From an uncultured Azonexus sp. (lineage in GTDB: Bacteria > Pseudomonadota > Gammaproteobacteria > Burkholderiales > Rhodocyclaceae): 35,376 bases of DNA. The stretch covers positions 1 to 35,376 of the forward strand of contig CALJZP010000263.1 in NCBI GenBank assembly GCA_937983545.1. Reading direction: 5' to 3'. Within the stretch, counting starts at the first letter, position 1. Each line of letters begins with the position of its first letter. Both the position numbers and the translations under genes were made by a program. The notes under the pieces are model-generated. The model made no database searches and was not told where the DNA came from. It saw only the letters and a list, made by a program, of their open reading frames with translations. Shown here one piece after another: positions 1 to 10,392 of this stretch.

Positions 1-236
1 CGCAATTTGCCGTCGCTCTCCTCCACCATCTTCAATGCGTAGGCTTCACGCAGCGTGTTCCTGAACATCACAGCCGGGTTATCAATATCCCAATCGTTAC
101 CGCCATGGCGTAGCGCAGGCGGCGACATCAGGTTCTCGATTCGTTCGAGTGGTTCGGACTGGGTTTTGCCACAAAAATAATCGAAGATCAGACGCAGTCT
201 GTTCGGCACAGCTTCCACGGTTGTCACAACACTCAT
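1..236 (-). CDS. N-terminal fragment of the third gene of the helicase operon (DpdG-like by position), runs off the left edge
   Basis: Reverse strand from ATG at 236 reads MSVVTTVEAVPNRLRLIFDYFCGKTQSEPLERIENLMSPPALRHGGNDWDIDNPAVMFRNTLREAYALKMVEESDGKL with no stop; overlaps the upstream gene stop as ATGA. DpdG is inferred mainly from order after SNF2 and RecQ genes. Confidence 0.55.
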   Translation of the reverse strand, partial: MSVVTTVEAVPNRLRLIFDYFCGKTQSEPLERIENLMSPPALRHGGNDWDIDNPAVMFRNTLREAYALKMVEESDGKL

Positions 237-2737
237 CTCATTAGCCTTTGGTGGAATTCGTCGAAATGGAACATCCGCCCATCGAAACACTGGGACAACT
301 TGATGCCGGGACGATCGGGTGACTCGGTATCCATGGGCAGAATAAAGATTCGCGCCTTGTTGATACTGCGCGGGCTGATATTTGTTCTAGTCAGTGGCGG
401 CCGTTCGGCCGACAGAATAACCTCCGGCCCCGGAGGAAGCCGTCCCGGCAGCAGGCGAGCGACTTTGGCGACGAACCACGGATGACCGGACAATCGCCTG
501 GTGACCTCGTTATCAAACTCATCCTGATTCGCCAACAGGGTCAGATTATTCACGCCGCTCTGCCCAAGCACTTCGAAAACTTCGCCCAAGCGCCGGTACC
601 AGCGCGAATCGCGCCCGGCCGAGTCGTAAAAGACGATTAGGCGGTAGCGGCCGTCCATCAAGCCCAACACGGGGTCCACGGGTGGAAGCGGTTGCTGCCA
701 TGGGAAAGTCTGCGCAGTAGCGACAGGCGAGATACGCGATGCCGGCTTCGCACGACACTGTGAACACGAGGTGCAAGCTGCGCCGACCCGGTCATCGCCA
801 TAAAGTTGGATCAACAAGCGGGTAATGCATTCTTGTTGCAGGACGTATCGCTGCATTAGGCTGAGGTTGTTGCTGTTAGCTTTAGCGATGGTCTGCCGCA
901 AAGGCCCAACTCGCCTCTGCCACGTATCATGGTGCAGGTGGTTGTGGTCAAGAATTTCGATCTTTTGCCATGGCTCATAATTGTCCGTACGGCGTTCCAT
1001 GCCGCATTGTCGGATAAGTCCCGCACGCTCCATGAGGGTTAGGGTTCGTGCATTCCAATCCGCACTGAGTTCGCCAACCATGTCGATATCGTCATCGCCC
1101 TGACCGGGACTGGTGTTCAATCGCACATAAAAAACCGAACTGTTTGGGAGATGCTCCCCATTCTCGAACATCGCCTGCCAGCGCTGCAAACCACGCTCGA
1201 TGCCGATGACGGTGACATCGCTGACATGCTTGGCTGCCGACCAATCCTCATGCGCCGGGATCAACAGGGACATACAGGCTCGTCCATCGCGGCCGCCCCG
1301 GCCGACCTCCTGGTAGAAACGGTCCAGAGATTCCGGAATGCATGCATGGACGACGCTCCTGACATGCGGATAATCGATTCCTAGTCCGAATGCCGAGGTA
1401 GCGATAACCAAATCGATATTGCCAGCACGCCATTCGGCGAGCACGACATCGCGCTCGGCGAGGTTGGTTTTCCCGGTAACCAGGCGGATGCGCCGAAAAC
1501 CCAGCCCAGAAATATACTGAAACCAGTTTTCCGCATCGCTCACCCGGGTGACGTAAAGAATTGCCGGCCGGGGAATGTGGTGCAAAGCCTCGATAACGCG
1601 ATCGCTACGCTCAGCTTCGTTCGTCGGCGAGGCGAGCCAATATTCGGGCTCCGGGCGAAGGGTTGCGCCGGCAAATTCAGCGAACTCGCCGGGGGCACCG
1701 AATAATGTTCGTAAGGTTTCGAGTGCGGTTTCGGTGAGCGTTGCCGAAAGGAGAAGCGTGCGTGGCTGCCGGCATTCGGATGAAAGTTGAATCAATTCCC
1801 GGCGCAAGCCACTCAGCAGTTGGAATTCTGTCCGGAAACCAGTGCCCCAGGCATCGACCAGATGCGCTTCGTCAATGACTATGGCTTTGATATGCCCGGC
1901 GCGGGCGGCCGCCTTCAACGGTTCCCGCAATGCCCCGCATACCGCCTCCGGCGACGCGTAGCACAATGACTGGCTACCCGCCTCGATTCTTTCAATGATT
2001 TGTCGGTTATTCTCCTGGTCCCCGCTACGGTAGGCCAGTGGCAACGCGAATCCCACACCCGATGCAGCGGCCTCCTGATCGAGGGCAAGAGCAATGGTAG
2101 GAACGACAACTAGGGTCACTCCGCCATCACTGGGCTGGCCAGGATAATTGCCATAGCCAGCGACAGCCACTGCATGTGGAATCAGGCTCTTTCCCTCACC
2201 CGTCGCCAACGTGATGATCAGTGTGCTGCCGGCGGGCGCCCGCAGTGCGGCTCGCACAGCGTTACGCTGGGCGGCACTTCGATAAGCCTTGCGATTCAGC
2301 TTGGACAGAAAAGGATCAGCCTGCACCGACGCCGCTTCGAAATGCCGGCATACGTTTTCGGCAGAGGCCCAGGCTTCGAGGGAAGGAGTCCCATCGACCG
2401 TGATCCAGTCAGGTTGCCAAGGCAGCGGGGAGACACGCCATCCCCCAGGAATGGCGACAGCCCTCAAGCCAAACGACGACCAGTCTTGCAACTCCATCCA
2501 CCGGGCACCCAACACATCGCATTCGGCCGGAGACGCCCAATTCCTGCGCATTGATTCAAATACCAAGGCCTGCCGCAGGAGTACAGCCAAGTCCGTGATG
2601 GACACTTGGCTAGGTGGGGCGAGGAGTGCTCGGCGAAGTCGGTCGAAGGCGGGAATGTCAGCGGCAGACCAGGTAGCCCCGTCGTCTTGTCCTGCCAGCA
2701 GACGAAAAAGTTTGTGGAATACGGCGGCTTCGTTCAT
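233..2737 (-). CDS. RecQ-like DEAD/DEAH helicase, DpdF-like
   Basis: Walker A-like TLATGEGKSLIPHA, motif II VIDEAHLVDAWG, motif V/VI ATSAFGLGIDYPHVRSVVH...YQEVGRGGRDGR, Cys cluster ACTSCSQC; ATGA overlaps on both sides. Confidence 0.8.
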   Translation of the reverse strand: MNEAAVFHKLFRLLAGQDDGATWSAADIPAFDRLRRALLAPPSQVSITDLAVLLRQALVFESMRRNWASPAECDVLGARWMELQDWSSFGLRAVAIPGGWRVSPLPWQPDWITVDGTPSLEAWASAENVCRHFEAASVQADPFLSKLNRKAYRSAAQRNAVRAALRAPAGSTLIITLATGEGKSLIPHAVAVAGYGNYPGQPSDGGVTLVVVPTIALALDQEAAASGVGFALPLAYRSGDQENNRQIIERIEAGSQSLCYASPEAVCGALREPLKAAARAGHIKAIVIDEAHLVDAWGTGFRTEFQLLSGLRRELIQLSSECRQPRTLLLSATLTETALETLRTLFGAPGEFAEFAGATLRPEPEYWLASPTNEAERSDRVIEALHHIPRPAILYVTRVSDAENWFQYISGLGFRRIRLVTGKTNLAERDVVLAEWRAGNIDLVIATSAFGLGIDYPHVRSVVHACIPESLDRFYQEVGRGGRDGRACMSLLIPAHEDWSAAKHVSDVTVIGIERGLQRWQAMFENGEHLPNSSVFYVRLNTSPGQGDDDIDMVGELSADWNARTLTLMERAGLIRQCGMERRTDNYEPWQKIEILDHNHLHHDTWQRRVGPLRQTIAKANSNNLSLMQRYVLQQECITRLLIQLYGDDRVGAACTSCSQCRAKPASRISPVATAQTFPWQQPLPPVDPVLGLMDGRYRLIVFYDSAGRDSRWYRRLGEVFEVLGQSGVNNLTLLANQDEFDNEVTRRLSGHPWFVAKVARLLPGRLPPGPEVILSAERPPLTRTNISPRSINKARIFILPMDTESPDRPGIKLSQCFDGRMFHFDEFHQRLMR

Positions 2738-5700
2738 AGGGTTTCACTTGCCAATCCAATTTCTCCACAAACGACAAACAGCCCGATGGCATCGAGGCGA
2801 ATCTGCGGTTGTGCCACAGCTAGCGCGATTTGTTGATTGACGTCCAATTCATCTCGGATATCAAGGCCATCGAAATGTGCGCGCCTTAATAGGCTACGCC
2901 TGCGCCGCTCGGCATCCGCGTGCGCCCTGTGAGCAGCCTGTTCGAGCATGGTGAGGACTTCACGCCGTTGAAGGATTTCACACGTTCCTTGCTCGCATAC
3001 CTGCGCACTGAGGGAAGGCAGCAAGGCTGGGTCAATGAATTCGGCCAGTAACTCCGGGCGACTGCCAAGATTCAGGTCGCCCGCGCACCCGTCACGCGTT
3101 TTCCAGTACGGCCGTTCCAGCATCGCCAGATGGTCCGCGTCTGTGACCGGCGTCCCTTTAACATCGAGATAAATCACGTGCATTGACGGCGGCAGGAACT
3201 GCTGCGCTCGACGCAAACCTGCCATGTCATCGGCTCGGGAAAATATCTCTGAGGTTTCCGGCAGGTCTGGTTCAATGACAAAGCATAGTTTGAACACCAA
3301 CCAAGGCGGACTTTCCTTCGGCCAAGTGGGATCGATGCGCAAAGTCAGGAAGGTGGCACCACGATCGTCCCAACGCATAAATCGCTGACAGGAGTCCAAC
3401 AATGGGCTACCTGGCCGTTCCAGTACTACACCCGGATTAGTGATTGCAATGCGCCGCCGCCAAGTCATCATGCGCGAGTTATCCAGGCCGAACTGGGTTT
3501 CCCAGGGCTGGCGCGGTACCAGGGTACGGTCCCCCCAAGCCATGCAGAATATGTCGGGGACTTGCGGCGATGGCCGATAACGCGTCAACTGGAGCGCGCC
3601 CACCAACCAGGACTCCAGAGCCTCACCAAATTTACTCTCCACCTCCTCGAATTCGTCCATCGTTTCGATAAATGCAGTGACGCTCTCATCCGCCAGTGCA
3701 AGTCGATCGAGAGCATATTGCTCATCTTGGGTTTTTCGTTCGGCAGCCACCTTTTCGCGCAAGTTTTCAGCAAACGCCTCCAACCCTATTACGTCACCAT
3801 CGAAAATGACTAGCGCAAATTCCCGGTCGATTTCGTCGAGGAGGAACTGAATATCGCTGATGGGTTCATGAAACACCCGGAAACCTTCGGCAAGCACATT
3901 TTTCCACGCCGACCAAACGCTGCCGTCATCGGTATAGGGAAGTAGGATGCGTTGGCGGATGATGGCTTTGCGCCGACCGAAGCGGTCCACGCGGCCGATG
4001 CGTTGTTCGATGCGTGTCGCCGACAACGGTAGATCGATGTGAACAATCGCATCCGCGAAACTCAGGTTCAGGCCTTCTTCGCCGCTACGATCCGCGATCA
4101 GTAACCAGGTATTCGGCGAATCGATGAACTGCTTGAGGATGCTTTCGACCTGCTCCGGCGAAAGGTCCCGAGTAATCACGCAGGCCGCGGCCCGATCAAA
4201 CCGTGTAATTTTCTTGTGAAGTGCTTGCGCCAAGGAGGATGCCGAGCAAAATGCAACAATCTTGACATTAGCGTGCGGCGACAACTGCCCTTTGAGCAAA
4301 CGAAGGCTGTCTTCCGCAACTTCCAATTTGCGGCGCGGCCCGGGATCGGATTCCAGGATCGACCGGATACCTTCCCTAATCTCCTCCTCGCCCGGGAACA
4401 GAATCGTGCCGGACACCATGGCATCCGCAAAAGCGTCAACGCCGATACCGAGAAACTCGACGAGGTCACGATAACGTAGCGCGGCCTGCAAGCGAATCTC
4501 GTCCGAAGCCCCCTCGACAGCACTACGCGCTGCACAACGCCAATCTTCCAAGGCATTGACGATATCATGGATGCGCCGATCTTCGTCATCGTCGACTTGC
4601 ACGTGCGAAAAACCCGGTTTCTCTCCCTCCTGGACCTTCGGCCCTCGCAGTTGGAATTCCCATCCCGCCGCATCAGATCGCCGGGAGCGAATCACTCGCT
4701 GATTGATGCGGTAAGTGTCGGCTATATGCTGACTGAGTGCAGACGTGAGCATTGCAATATCCTCGACGCCGTCCCTAGTCGCATTCTCCAGGCGATTGGC
4801 AAGTTCTTCGACATCAGTGTCACCAGGGAACAGACGTTTCGCATCGGTTGCCCGACGTCGCAGGATAAGACCCGGCGAATCAGGAATCAGTCCAAGGAGC
4901 AGTCGACCAAACTCCTGCCGCTGGTCCAGTTTCCTTTTGAAAGCCTCCAACTCATCCATGCGATAAGCGTTCGGATCGAGCAGGTTAAGCAATGACAGGA
5001 ATTTCTCCGAATTAGCCAGTGCGGGGGTTGCCGAAAGCAGCAACAAGCGCGGTGCCTTATGGGCAATTTCAGCAAGCTGCGCCCTGATCGCGGGTTCCAG
5101 TTCGTCACCAACGATGTGATGTGCCTCATCGATCACCAGCAAATCCGGAATTCGCTCAAGTTCGTCGCATTCATCGTGGGCAAAAACTTCTGCCGTACCG
5201 AGGAAGTCATCGACGTAGAATTTCTCTCTTAACTCATTTCGCCATTGTGAAACGAGGGAGCCTGGCACCAACACACCAACGTATCTCTCAGGACCGTCGA
5301 TAAGAATCTGCCTGATGATGACGCCGGCCTCGATGGTCTTGCCAAGTCCGACTTCGTCGGCAAGCAAGTAACGCAAGAGCGGATCGCTCAATATGCGACG
5401 AATTGCGGAGACCTGATGTGGAACAAACTCGATACCGCTGGAAATAAGTCCCGTGAGGCCCTGCGCACTAGCGCGGGCTTCAACCAACTTCCTTGTCGCC
5501 GCCAATCGCCGATCATGCAGAAATTGGGCTTCGCCAATACCGGCAGCCAAGATATCAGCAGGATTCCCTCTAGCGCGCCAGCAGCGCACGCGCAAATCGA
5601 TTTCCGGAAAATATTCGATACGCCGATTTGGAAACTGCACCTCGTAATCGACATAACCATTTTCAGAAATATCGTAATTGATGACACGACCGATTTTTGG

Positions 5701-5916
5701 GATGCCATCTTCGGAAATTAAATAAACCCGCGTTCCGGGGCAGAGGAAGGCACGCACCAAACGAGTTGCGGGGAGCCGAACTTCTTCCAGCTCGATAAAG
5801 GAGTGAAACAGTGTAACGATGGCTTCCTGATCCGAAACGCTATCAAGGCGGCCGATACCGGAACCGTCAGGGAGCAAAACGAAGCCCCCGATTTTTAAGC
5901 GAGTTATGCACCCCAT
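2734..5916 (-). CDS. SNF2-family helicase, DpdE-like
   Basis: 1060 aa; YLLADEVGLGKTIEAGVIIRQ, LLVIDEAHHIVGDE, LLLSATPAL, RIEQRIGRVDRFGRR. Upstream of and overlapping the RecQ-like gene. Confidence 0.8.
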   Translation of the reverse strand: MGCITRLKIGGFVLLPDGSGIGRLDSVSDQEAIVTLFHSFIELEEVRLPATRLVRAFLCPGTRVYLISEDGIPKIGRVINYDISENGYVDYEVQFPNRRIEYFPEIDLRVRCWRARGNPADILAAGIGEAQFLHDRRLAATRKLVEARASAQGLTGLISSGIEFVPHQVSAIRRILSDPLLRYLLADEVGLGKTIEAGVIIRQILIDGPERYVGVLVPGSLVSQWRNELREKFYVDDFLGTAEVFAHDECDELERIPDLLVIDEAHHIVGDELEPAIRAQLAEIAHKAPRLLLLSATPALANSEKFLSLLNLLDPNAYRMDELEAFKRKLDQRQEFGRLLLGLIPDSPGLILRRRATDAKRLFPGDTDVEELANRLENATRDGVEDIAMLTSALSQHIADTYRINQRVIRSRRSDAAGWEFQLRGPKVQEGEKPGFSHVQVDDDEDRRIHDIVNALEDWRCAARSAVEGASDEIRLQAALRYRDLVEFLGIGVDAFADAMVSGTILFPGEEEIREGIRSILESDPGPRRKLEVAEDSLRLLKGQLSPHANVKIVAFCSASSLAQALHKKITRFDRAAACVITRDLSPEQVESILKQFIDSPNTWLLIADRSGEEGLNLSFADAIVHIDLPLSATRIEQRIGRVDRFGRRKAIIRQRILLPYTDDGSVWSAWKNVLAEGFRVFHEPISDIQFLLDEIDREFALVIFDGDVIGLEAFAENLREKVAAERKTQDEQYALDRLALADESVTAFIETMDEFEEVESKFGEALESWLVGALQLTRYRPSPQVPDIFCMAWGDRTLVPRQPWETQFGLDNSRMMTWRRRIAITNPGVVLERPGSPLLDSCQRFMRWDDRGATFLTLRIDPTWPKESPPWLVFKLCFVIEPDLPETSEIFSRADDMAGLRRAQQFLPPSMHVIYLDVKGTPVTDADHLAMLERPYWKTRDGCAGDLNLGSRPELLAEFIDPALLPSLSAQVCEQGTCEILQRREVLTMLEQAAHRAHADAERRRRSLLRRAHFDGLDIRDELDVNQQIALAVAQPQIRLDAIGLFVVCGEIGLASETL

Positions 5917-6346
5917 TAATTTCTTCTTATAAGCCTTACGAAATACCAGAACACCTTGACCGCAAGAAGTCAGTAAGCATCTTGTCGTCCCACCAATCGC
6001 ATGATGCCGAGCGCGAGAGCGTTACCCTAAAGGTTAAAGCGTAACCCCACTCTAACTTTATGCCTATCCGACGAACGTCATAACCGACGCCTGAATATTG
6101 TTGGCCTCATCTTCGCCGATAATTTCGGTGGAGTCTCATTAGCTTTATTGCGCAAATGAATGGCCCGCTTATCCGTCGGTGATCAATGTCCGCCCTCGTC
6201 GCCGGCATCGAACGGGCCTGACCAACTGCAGTTATTCAGTTTGCCGTTTGCATATGCTTGCCATTTGACCTTCAGCAGGACCCCAGAATTTGTGATGGAC
6301 GTTTCAAAGAGCAACTGTCTGAAGTGACCTCTGGGCGGCAAAAAAA

Positions 6347-7681
6347 TTAATCAACCAGGTGCAACGAAGACTGGCCATGCTTACAAACACCAGCCCAGAC
6401 CAGAATGTTTGCAATCGGCGTGATGCGACGGAATACGAAATCGCCCTCCTCCTTCCCGTAGATCACCTGCGCTATGTATCCCTCAACGGAATCCAAAGGC
6501 AGTTTGTCATCGCCTAGCTTGCCATTAACCGCATTGCCCCGTTGTGCCTGGCCATTCTTTTCTTTCAGGAATCGCTCAACCTCGTCAAAAACACGCCACT
6601 CAAGCAGCCTCGATGCTCCCAAATTGCTGACCTCGACTCCTTGTTCCGTCAGGATTGCCCCGAAGTTGCCATTCTTTTGCATAGGAATCACAGCTTCGGT
6701 TTCGTTCCCGAACTGCCTGATGATCGCTTCCCTAAACGTTCGCGCCTGATCGTTCCTGGTGTCCAGTTCGGTCTTTTCTGCATCCGCCTCGGGATCGTCA
6801 CTCCGGCCTTTCCGGTCCTTCACCGAATAACCGATCATGAAAAGCGCCGCCTCCAAGGCACGAAGTGGGTGAGCCACGCCGTCGAATCGGCTCTCTTTTT
6901 CCAAAACATACTCGAGAAGCCAGTTCAGATACAGGTTGTGCTTGAAACGGTCTATAGCGGGGCCGAACATCGGAAAAGTCCGATCACCACGCCGGTTGGG
7001 ATTGCGGCGATCCTCATAGCCCCAAGCAAACCGTAAGGCCTGCGGCACGGCTTCGATCTTCTCGGCTTCGACCCACCGCCTCACCAGGAGGCCAAGCGCG
7101 GCACCGACTCGGCCATCGTAGATGGCCCAGTCGTCATTGAGCAGGGAATAGATTTTGGTGGTGCCGGAATCGACTTCCAAACCGTATTCAGCCCCATCAA
7201 TAAGCACAACGAAGGGTGTGCTCCCGTCGCAGCCATTCAAATACGCGCGGACAGCAGCGAGATAGGCAGGCAGGTTTTCTTCTAGGGAGCGGATAAGCCC
7301 GGCGACTTTCCACTGTGCCACCCCTCCCCAGCGCAGGATATTTTCGCAGGCGGTCAAGGCCGCCTCAGCGTCATGGTCATCAATTGCTTGGTTGAGCGTT
7401 TGTCCCAATGCCCGTAAGCACTGCTCAGACTCAGCAAAAGTGTAGATGACTTGATCATCCTCCTTGGTCGGATCAACCGATTTCCAATAGTACTTTTGAT
7501 ACGCATCGAACAGGGAAGAACAGGACCAGATATCACCTGCCCGCTTGGCAGCGCGACTACTGGAGGCCACCCACTGGTGAAGCGTTTGCGTCGCCTTGCT
7601 CTCAGCCTGCAGGGGATCGTCCAGATATCCGGAAAGCCACTTCACGAACCCTTGGGCATCGACCCGGAATTGCTCTTTCAT
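6347..7681 (-). CDS. Hypothetical protein, no family recognised
   Basis: Long ORF; start chosen at MKEQFRVDAQGF preceded by a strong GGGGGG Shine-Dalgarno on the minus strand (track ORF runs to 7702). Confidence 0.75.
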   Translation of the reverse strand: MKEQFRVDAQGFVKWLSGYLDDPLQAESKATQTLHQWVASSSRAAKRAGDIWSCSSLFDAYQKYYWKSVDPTKEDDQVIYTFAESEQCLRALGQTLNQAIDDHDAEAALTACENILRWGGVAQWKVAGLIRSLEENLPAYLAAVRAYLNGCDGSTPFVVLIDGAEYGLEVDSGTTKIYSLLNDDWAIYDGRVGAALGLLVRRWVEAEKIEAVPQALRFAWGYEDRRNPNRRGDRTFPMFGPAIDRFKHNLYLNWLLEYVLEKESRFDGVAHPLRALEAALFMIGYSVKDRKGRSDDPEADAEKTELDTRNDQARTFREAIIRQFGNETEAVIPMQKNGNFGAILTEQGVEVSNLGASRLLEWRVFDEVERFLKEKNGQAQRGNAVNGKLGDDKLPLDSVEGYIAQVIYGKEEGDFVFRRITPIANILVWAGVCKHGQSSLHLVD

Positions 7682-7848
7682 ATCAGTTCCCCCCTTTATC
7701 AATTCTCAAGAATCCATTTATCTTGAACGGGATATCGCCAGTTCGAAATGCCCGCCATTCTACCCATGCAGCATGAGTTCAGCGCCATCGATTGGCTGCC
7801 GAGCCCTATTGTCCATGATCGCCTTGCAGGCCTGGCTATTACGCTGGT

Positions 7849-8532
7849 TTATTGCAAGCGAGGACCATCAGAATGTTCCTGCCAATGGGATTGCATAGCA
7901 ATTTCAGTCATCAGGTCAATTCGCCGCTGCCCAACCCCGAAGAATGAAAATTCATGGAGGATCGAGTAAATGACTTGCCCCAGAACCGGCAAGCCGAAAT
8001 CCAGTTTGTCGCGAGCCCTTTGGCTGTAGTCTTCCCACACCTTAGTGCCACATTCGAAACGCAACGGACAGTTCATCCATTCACTGGGCGCAGCGTTCGC
8101 CATACTCCAGCGCTGGCGATGTCCGGTCGCAAACGCATACGGATCACGGATGAGCGGCTCTTTGAGACTGAATCCCACGGCAGTGAGGTCAAGCAAATGC
8201 ATGGGCTGAAATGTCCTGGCATCACGATCGAACCGGCAGTTGCGCCTCAGTTCGAGATACTCCACACCGTCAGGATCATATTCACTCGAATGCGGCATGG
8301 CCTCTCCTGAAAACGCATCCTCCAGCAATTCGCGGCCAGACACGTTCTTGTAAATGTTTAGAAGCCCGGGATTATTGCGGAGCACTTGGAACACATCCCC
8401 CAACCTGATGCCCTCTTCCATTTCAAGCATCTCGAAAAGATAGCCGACAGCATCACTGGAAACGCTAGCCCGATCGCCGGTGCAACGAATGAACTCCAGA
8501 TTCCCACCGGCCTTCAGCATGACGCGCCTCAT
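7849..8532 (-). CDS. Hypothetical protein, no family recognised
   Basis: 227 aa ORF, co-directional with 6347-7681, protein-like composition (MHLLDLTAVGFSLKEPLIRDPYAFATGHRQRWSMANAAPSEWMNCPLRF). Confidence 0.7.
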   Translation of the reverse strand: MRRVMLKAGGNLEFIRCTGDRASVSSDAVGYLFEMLEMEEGIRLGDVFQVLRNNPGLLNIYKNVSGRELLEDAFSGEAMPHSSEYDPDGVEYLELRRNCRFDRDARTFQPMHLLDLTAVGFSLKEPLIRDPYAFATGHRQRWSMANAAPSEWMNCPLRFECGTKVWEDYSQRARDKLDFGLPVLGQVIYSILHEFSFFGVGQRRIDLMTEIAMQSHWQEHSDGPRLQ

Positions 8533-8589
8533 GGCATTGCCTCCACAATTGCCTGTTTGCAGGCGACAACGAGGATCATTACCCGAAAT

Positions 8590-8608
8590 GACGACAGTTG
8601 ATGTCGTC
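8590..8608. promoter_or_regulatory. Palindrome GACGACA-GTTGA-TGTCGTC, candidate operator
   Basis: 7-bp perfect arms, 5-nt spacer, in the divergent intergenic region; overlaps a possible -35/spacer upstream of TATGAA at 8612. Confidence 0.5.
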
Positions 8609-8693
8609 GTTTATGAAACACCCCCTTCTAATTACGACACCATCTGTCGCCACCGGACCTCACCATGCCTCCATCACGCTTACGGAGGCTTCC

Positions 8694-9323
8694 ATGAAAC
8701 CATTCGCTTTCCTTCTGTTGGCCGCAGGCCTGAGCGCCTGCTCGTCAAACGTCCAACGCCCTACACTACCCCAGTCTGCTCCCGCATCCGCCCCATCCCT
8801 GCCGACTACGGCCAGCCTTGAAGAGGCAATCGGTGGCATCCAACTCACCTTCGATACCGAAGGTAATTGGATCAGGATGACGACGTCAGGAAGCGCCGAA
8901 CTGGCGGACGATTCCGCCGCCGGCAAGGAAAGCGCCTTCATGATCGCGTCCATGCGCGCCAAGCGGACGCTGGCGGAGTTCCTGAACAACAACATCAGGT
9001 CGAAGCAGTCGCTCGAGCGCATCGCCCGGACCTACCGTCGCTCAATCCAGGACAGTGAGAGCCTGGAAACCGATGGCTCTGCAGACGAGGCCGAAGGAGG
9101 GAGCGACAACCTCTCGCGAACCGGACGCGATCGGCAGGCGCATCGTCTGGCCTCCGTCCTGACCGAACGGATCAACGACAGCAGCGCCGCCATTCTGCGG
9201 GGTGTCCATTTGAGCCTGCAGCACGTCCAGGGGGACCGGATGGTGGTCGAGCTGACGGTTTCCCGCACGTCCCTCGGTGCGGCCCGCAACCTGTCCCGGA
9301 CGATGAGCGGGTTGGGGCAATGA
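8694..9323 (+). CDS. Predicted lipoprotein (LPP20-like, tentative)
   Basis: MKPFAFLLLAAGLSACSSN signal peptide with LSAC lipobox; SD ACGGAGG before ATG 8694. Confidence 0.75.
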   Translation: MKPFAFLLLAAGLSACSSNVQRPTLPQSAPASAPSLPTTASLEEAIGGIQLTFDTEGNWIRMTTSGSAELADDSAAGKESAFMIASMRAKRTLAEFLNNNIRSKQSLERIARTYRRSIQDSESLETDGSADEAEGGSDNLSRTGRDRQAHRLASVLTERINDSSAAILRGVHLSLQHVQGDRMVVELTVSRTSLGAARNLSRTMSGLGQ

Positions 9324-10366
9324 AGGCGATCATCGCGGCGTTGCTGTGGATCAGCGCCGGAGTCCAGGCTGTGGAAGTGACAGCCACGGGTTTTGGCCGG
9401 AGCGCCGACGAGTCGCTCGCCCAAGCGAAGATGGCCGCGCTGGAACGAGTCGCCGGCACCTTTGTGGTCGGAGAGTCCGATACCGATGGAAAGCGCTATC
9501 GGGAGCGCATTGTGCAGTACCACGGCGGCTACATCCGGCACCACGAAGTCCTGTCCGTAGTCGAGCGCTCCGGGCTGATCGAGACAAGCATCCGGGCCGA
9601 CATCGACGACGCGAAGGTCAACGCCGTGCTGCAGTCCCAGGGCAGCGATCTGCCCGGCGATCTGGCCGAGCAGATTACCCGGGCACAGAATGAACAAGCG
9701 AGGACGCAGGCCATGCTGGCGGCCCTCGACGATCCCAGCCAGGCCTTTGCCGTTCAGATCCTGAGAATCGGCATCGCGAACCGCGGCGAGGTGAGCGATG
9801 TCACCGTCGAGGCCAGGATCGTCTTCTCGCCCAAATGGGTCGATGATGTCCGTACGTTAGCCCGTGCAATTGGCCGCCCGGTCGACACCGGCAGTGCCTG
9901 GCAGGAGGCCCTGTGGGGCTTGGGCGCCCTGACCGCTGTCGTCAACCCAGCCCTGCCGGGGCATCTCTTCTCGGTCGCGCGTCACACCCAGAAACCGCCC
10001 AAATCAGCCCAGGACTACATGGCCTGTTTCAGCCGCACTAACCAATGGGACGTCGACGAATGCTTCGAGATTCTGCATCCGTTGCTCCGGACGACCGGCG
10101 ACAAGCGGTTGCGACTGCGGGGCACGGTCTGGCTGGGCGACGAAGCTCGCCCACTGGAGCCGTTCGTAATCGACTGCCAGCACCAGCTGTTCATTACGGT
10201 ACAGGACGGACAGAAGCTCTATTTCAGATCGAGCGCCCGTGAGCGCCGGTTTTCCAATCCCGGCGTCCTTCTGTTCGAGCGGGGTATCATGCCGTTCAGT
10301 TACAGCTTCACCGCACCCACGAGTACCGTGAAGCGCATGACCCGGATTGAACTGGCGCCCGCCTAG
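9320..10366 (+). CDS. Predicted secreted protein with FlgT/LPP20-like N-terminal region (tentative)
   Basis: Signal peptide MKAIIAALLWISAGVQA; VEVTATGFGRSADESLAQAKMAALERVAGTFV; start overlaps the lipoprotein stop (ATGA). Confidence 0.75.
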   Translation: MKAIIAALLWISAGVQAVEVTATGFGRSADESLAQAKMAALERVAGTFVVGESDTDGKRYRERIVQYHGGYIRHHEVLSVVERSGLIETSIRADIDDAKVNAVLQSQGSDLPGDLAEQITRAQNEQARTQAMLAALDDPSQAFAVQILRIGIANRGEVSDVTVEARIVFSPKWVDDVRTLARAIGRPVDTGSAWQEALWGLGALTAVVNPALPGHLFSVARHTQKPPKSAQDYMACFSRTNQWDVDECFEILHPLLRTTGDKRLRLRGTVWLGDEARPLEPFVIDCQHQLFITVQDGQKLYFRSSARERRFSNPGVLLFERGIMPFSYSFTAPTSTVKRMTRIELAPA

Positions 10367-10392
10367 CGGCAAGCCATTTTCCGGGAGACCGT

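Noticed and set aside
2289-2840. 183 aa plus-strand ORF
   Set aside because: Antisense to the RecQ-like and SNF2 genes; no recognisable protein features.
9032-9697. 221 aa minus-strand ORF
   Set aside because: Antisense to two coupled exported-protein genes with clear signal peptides and RBSs.
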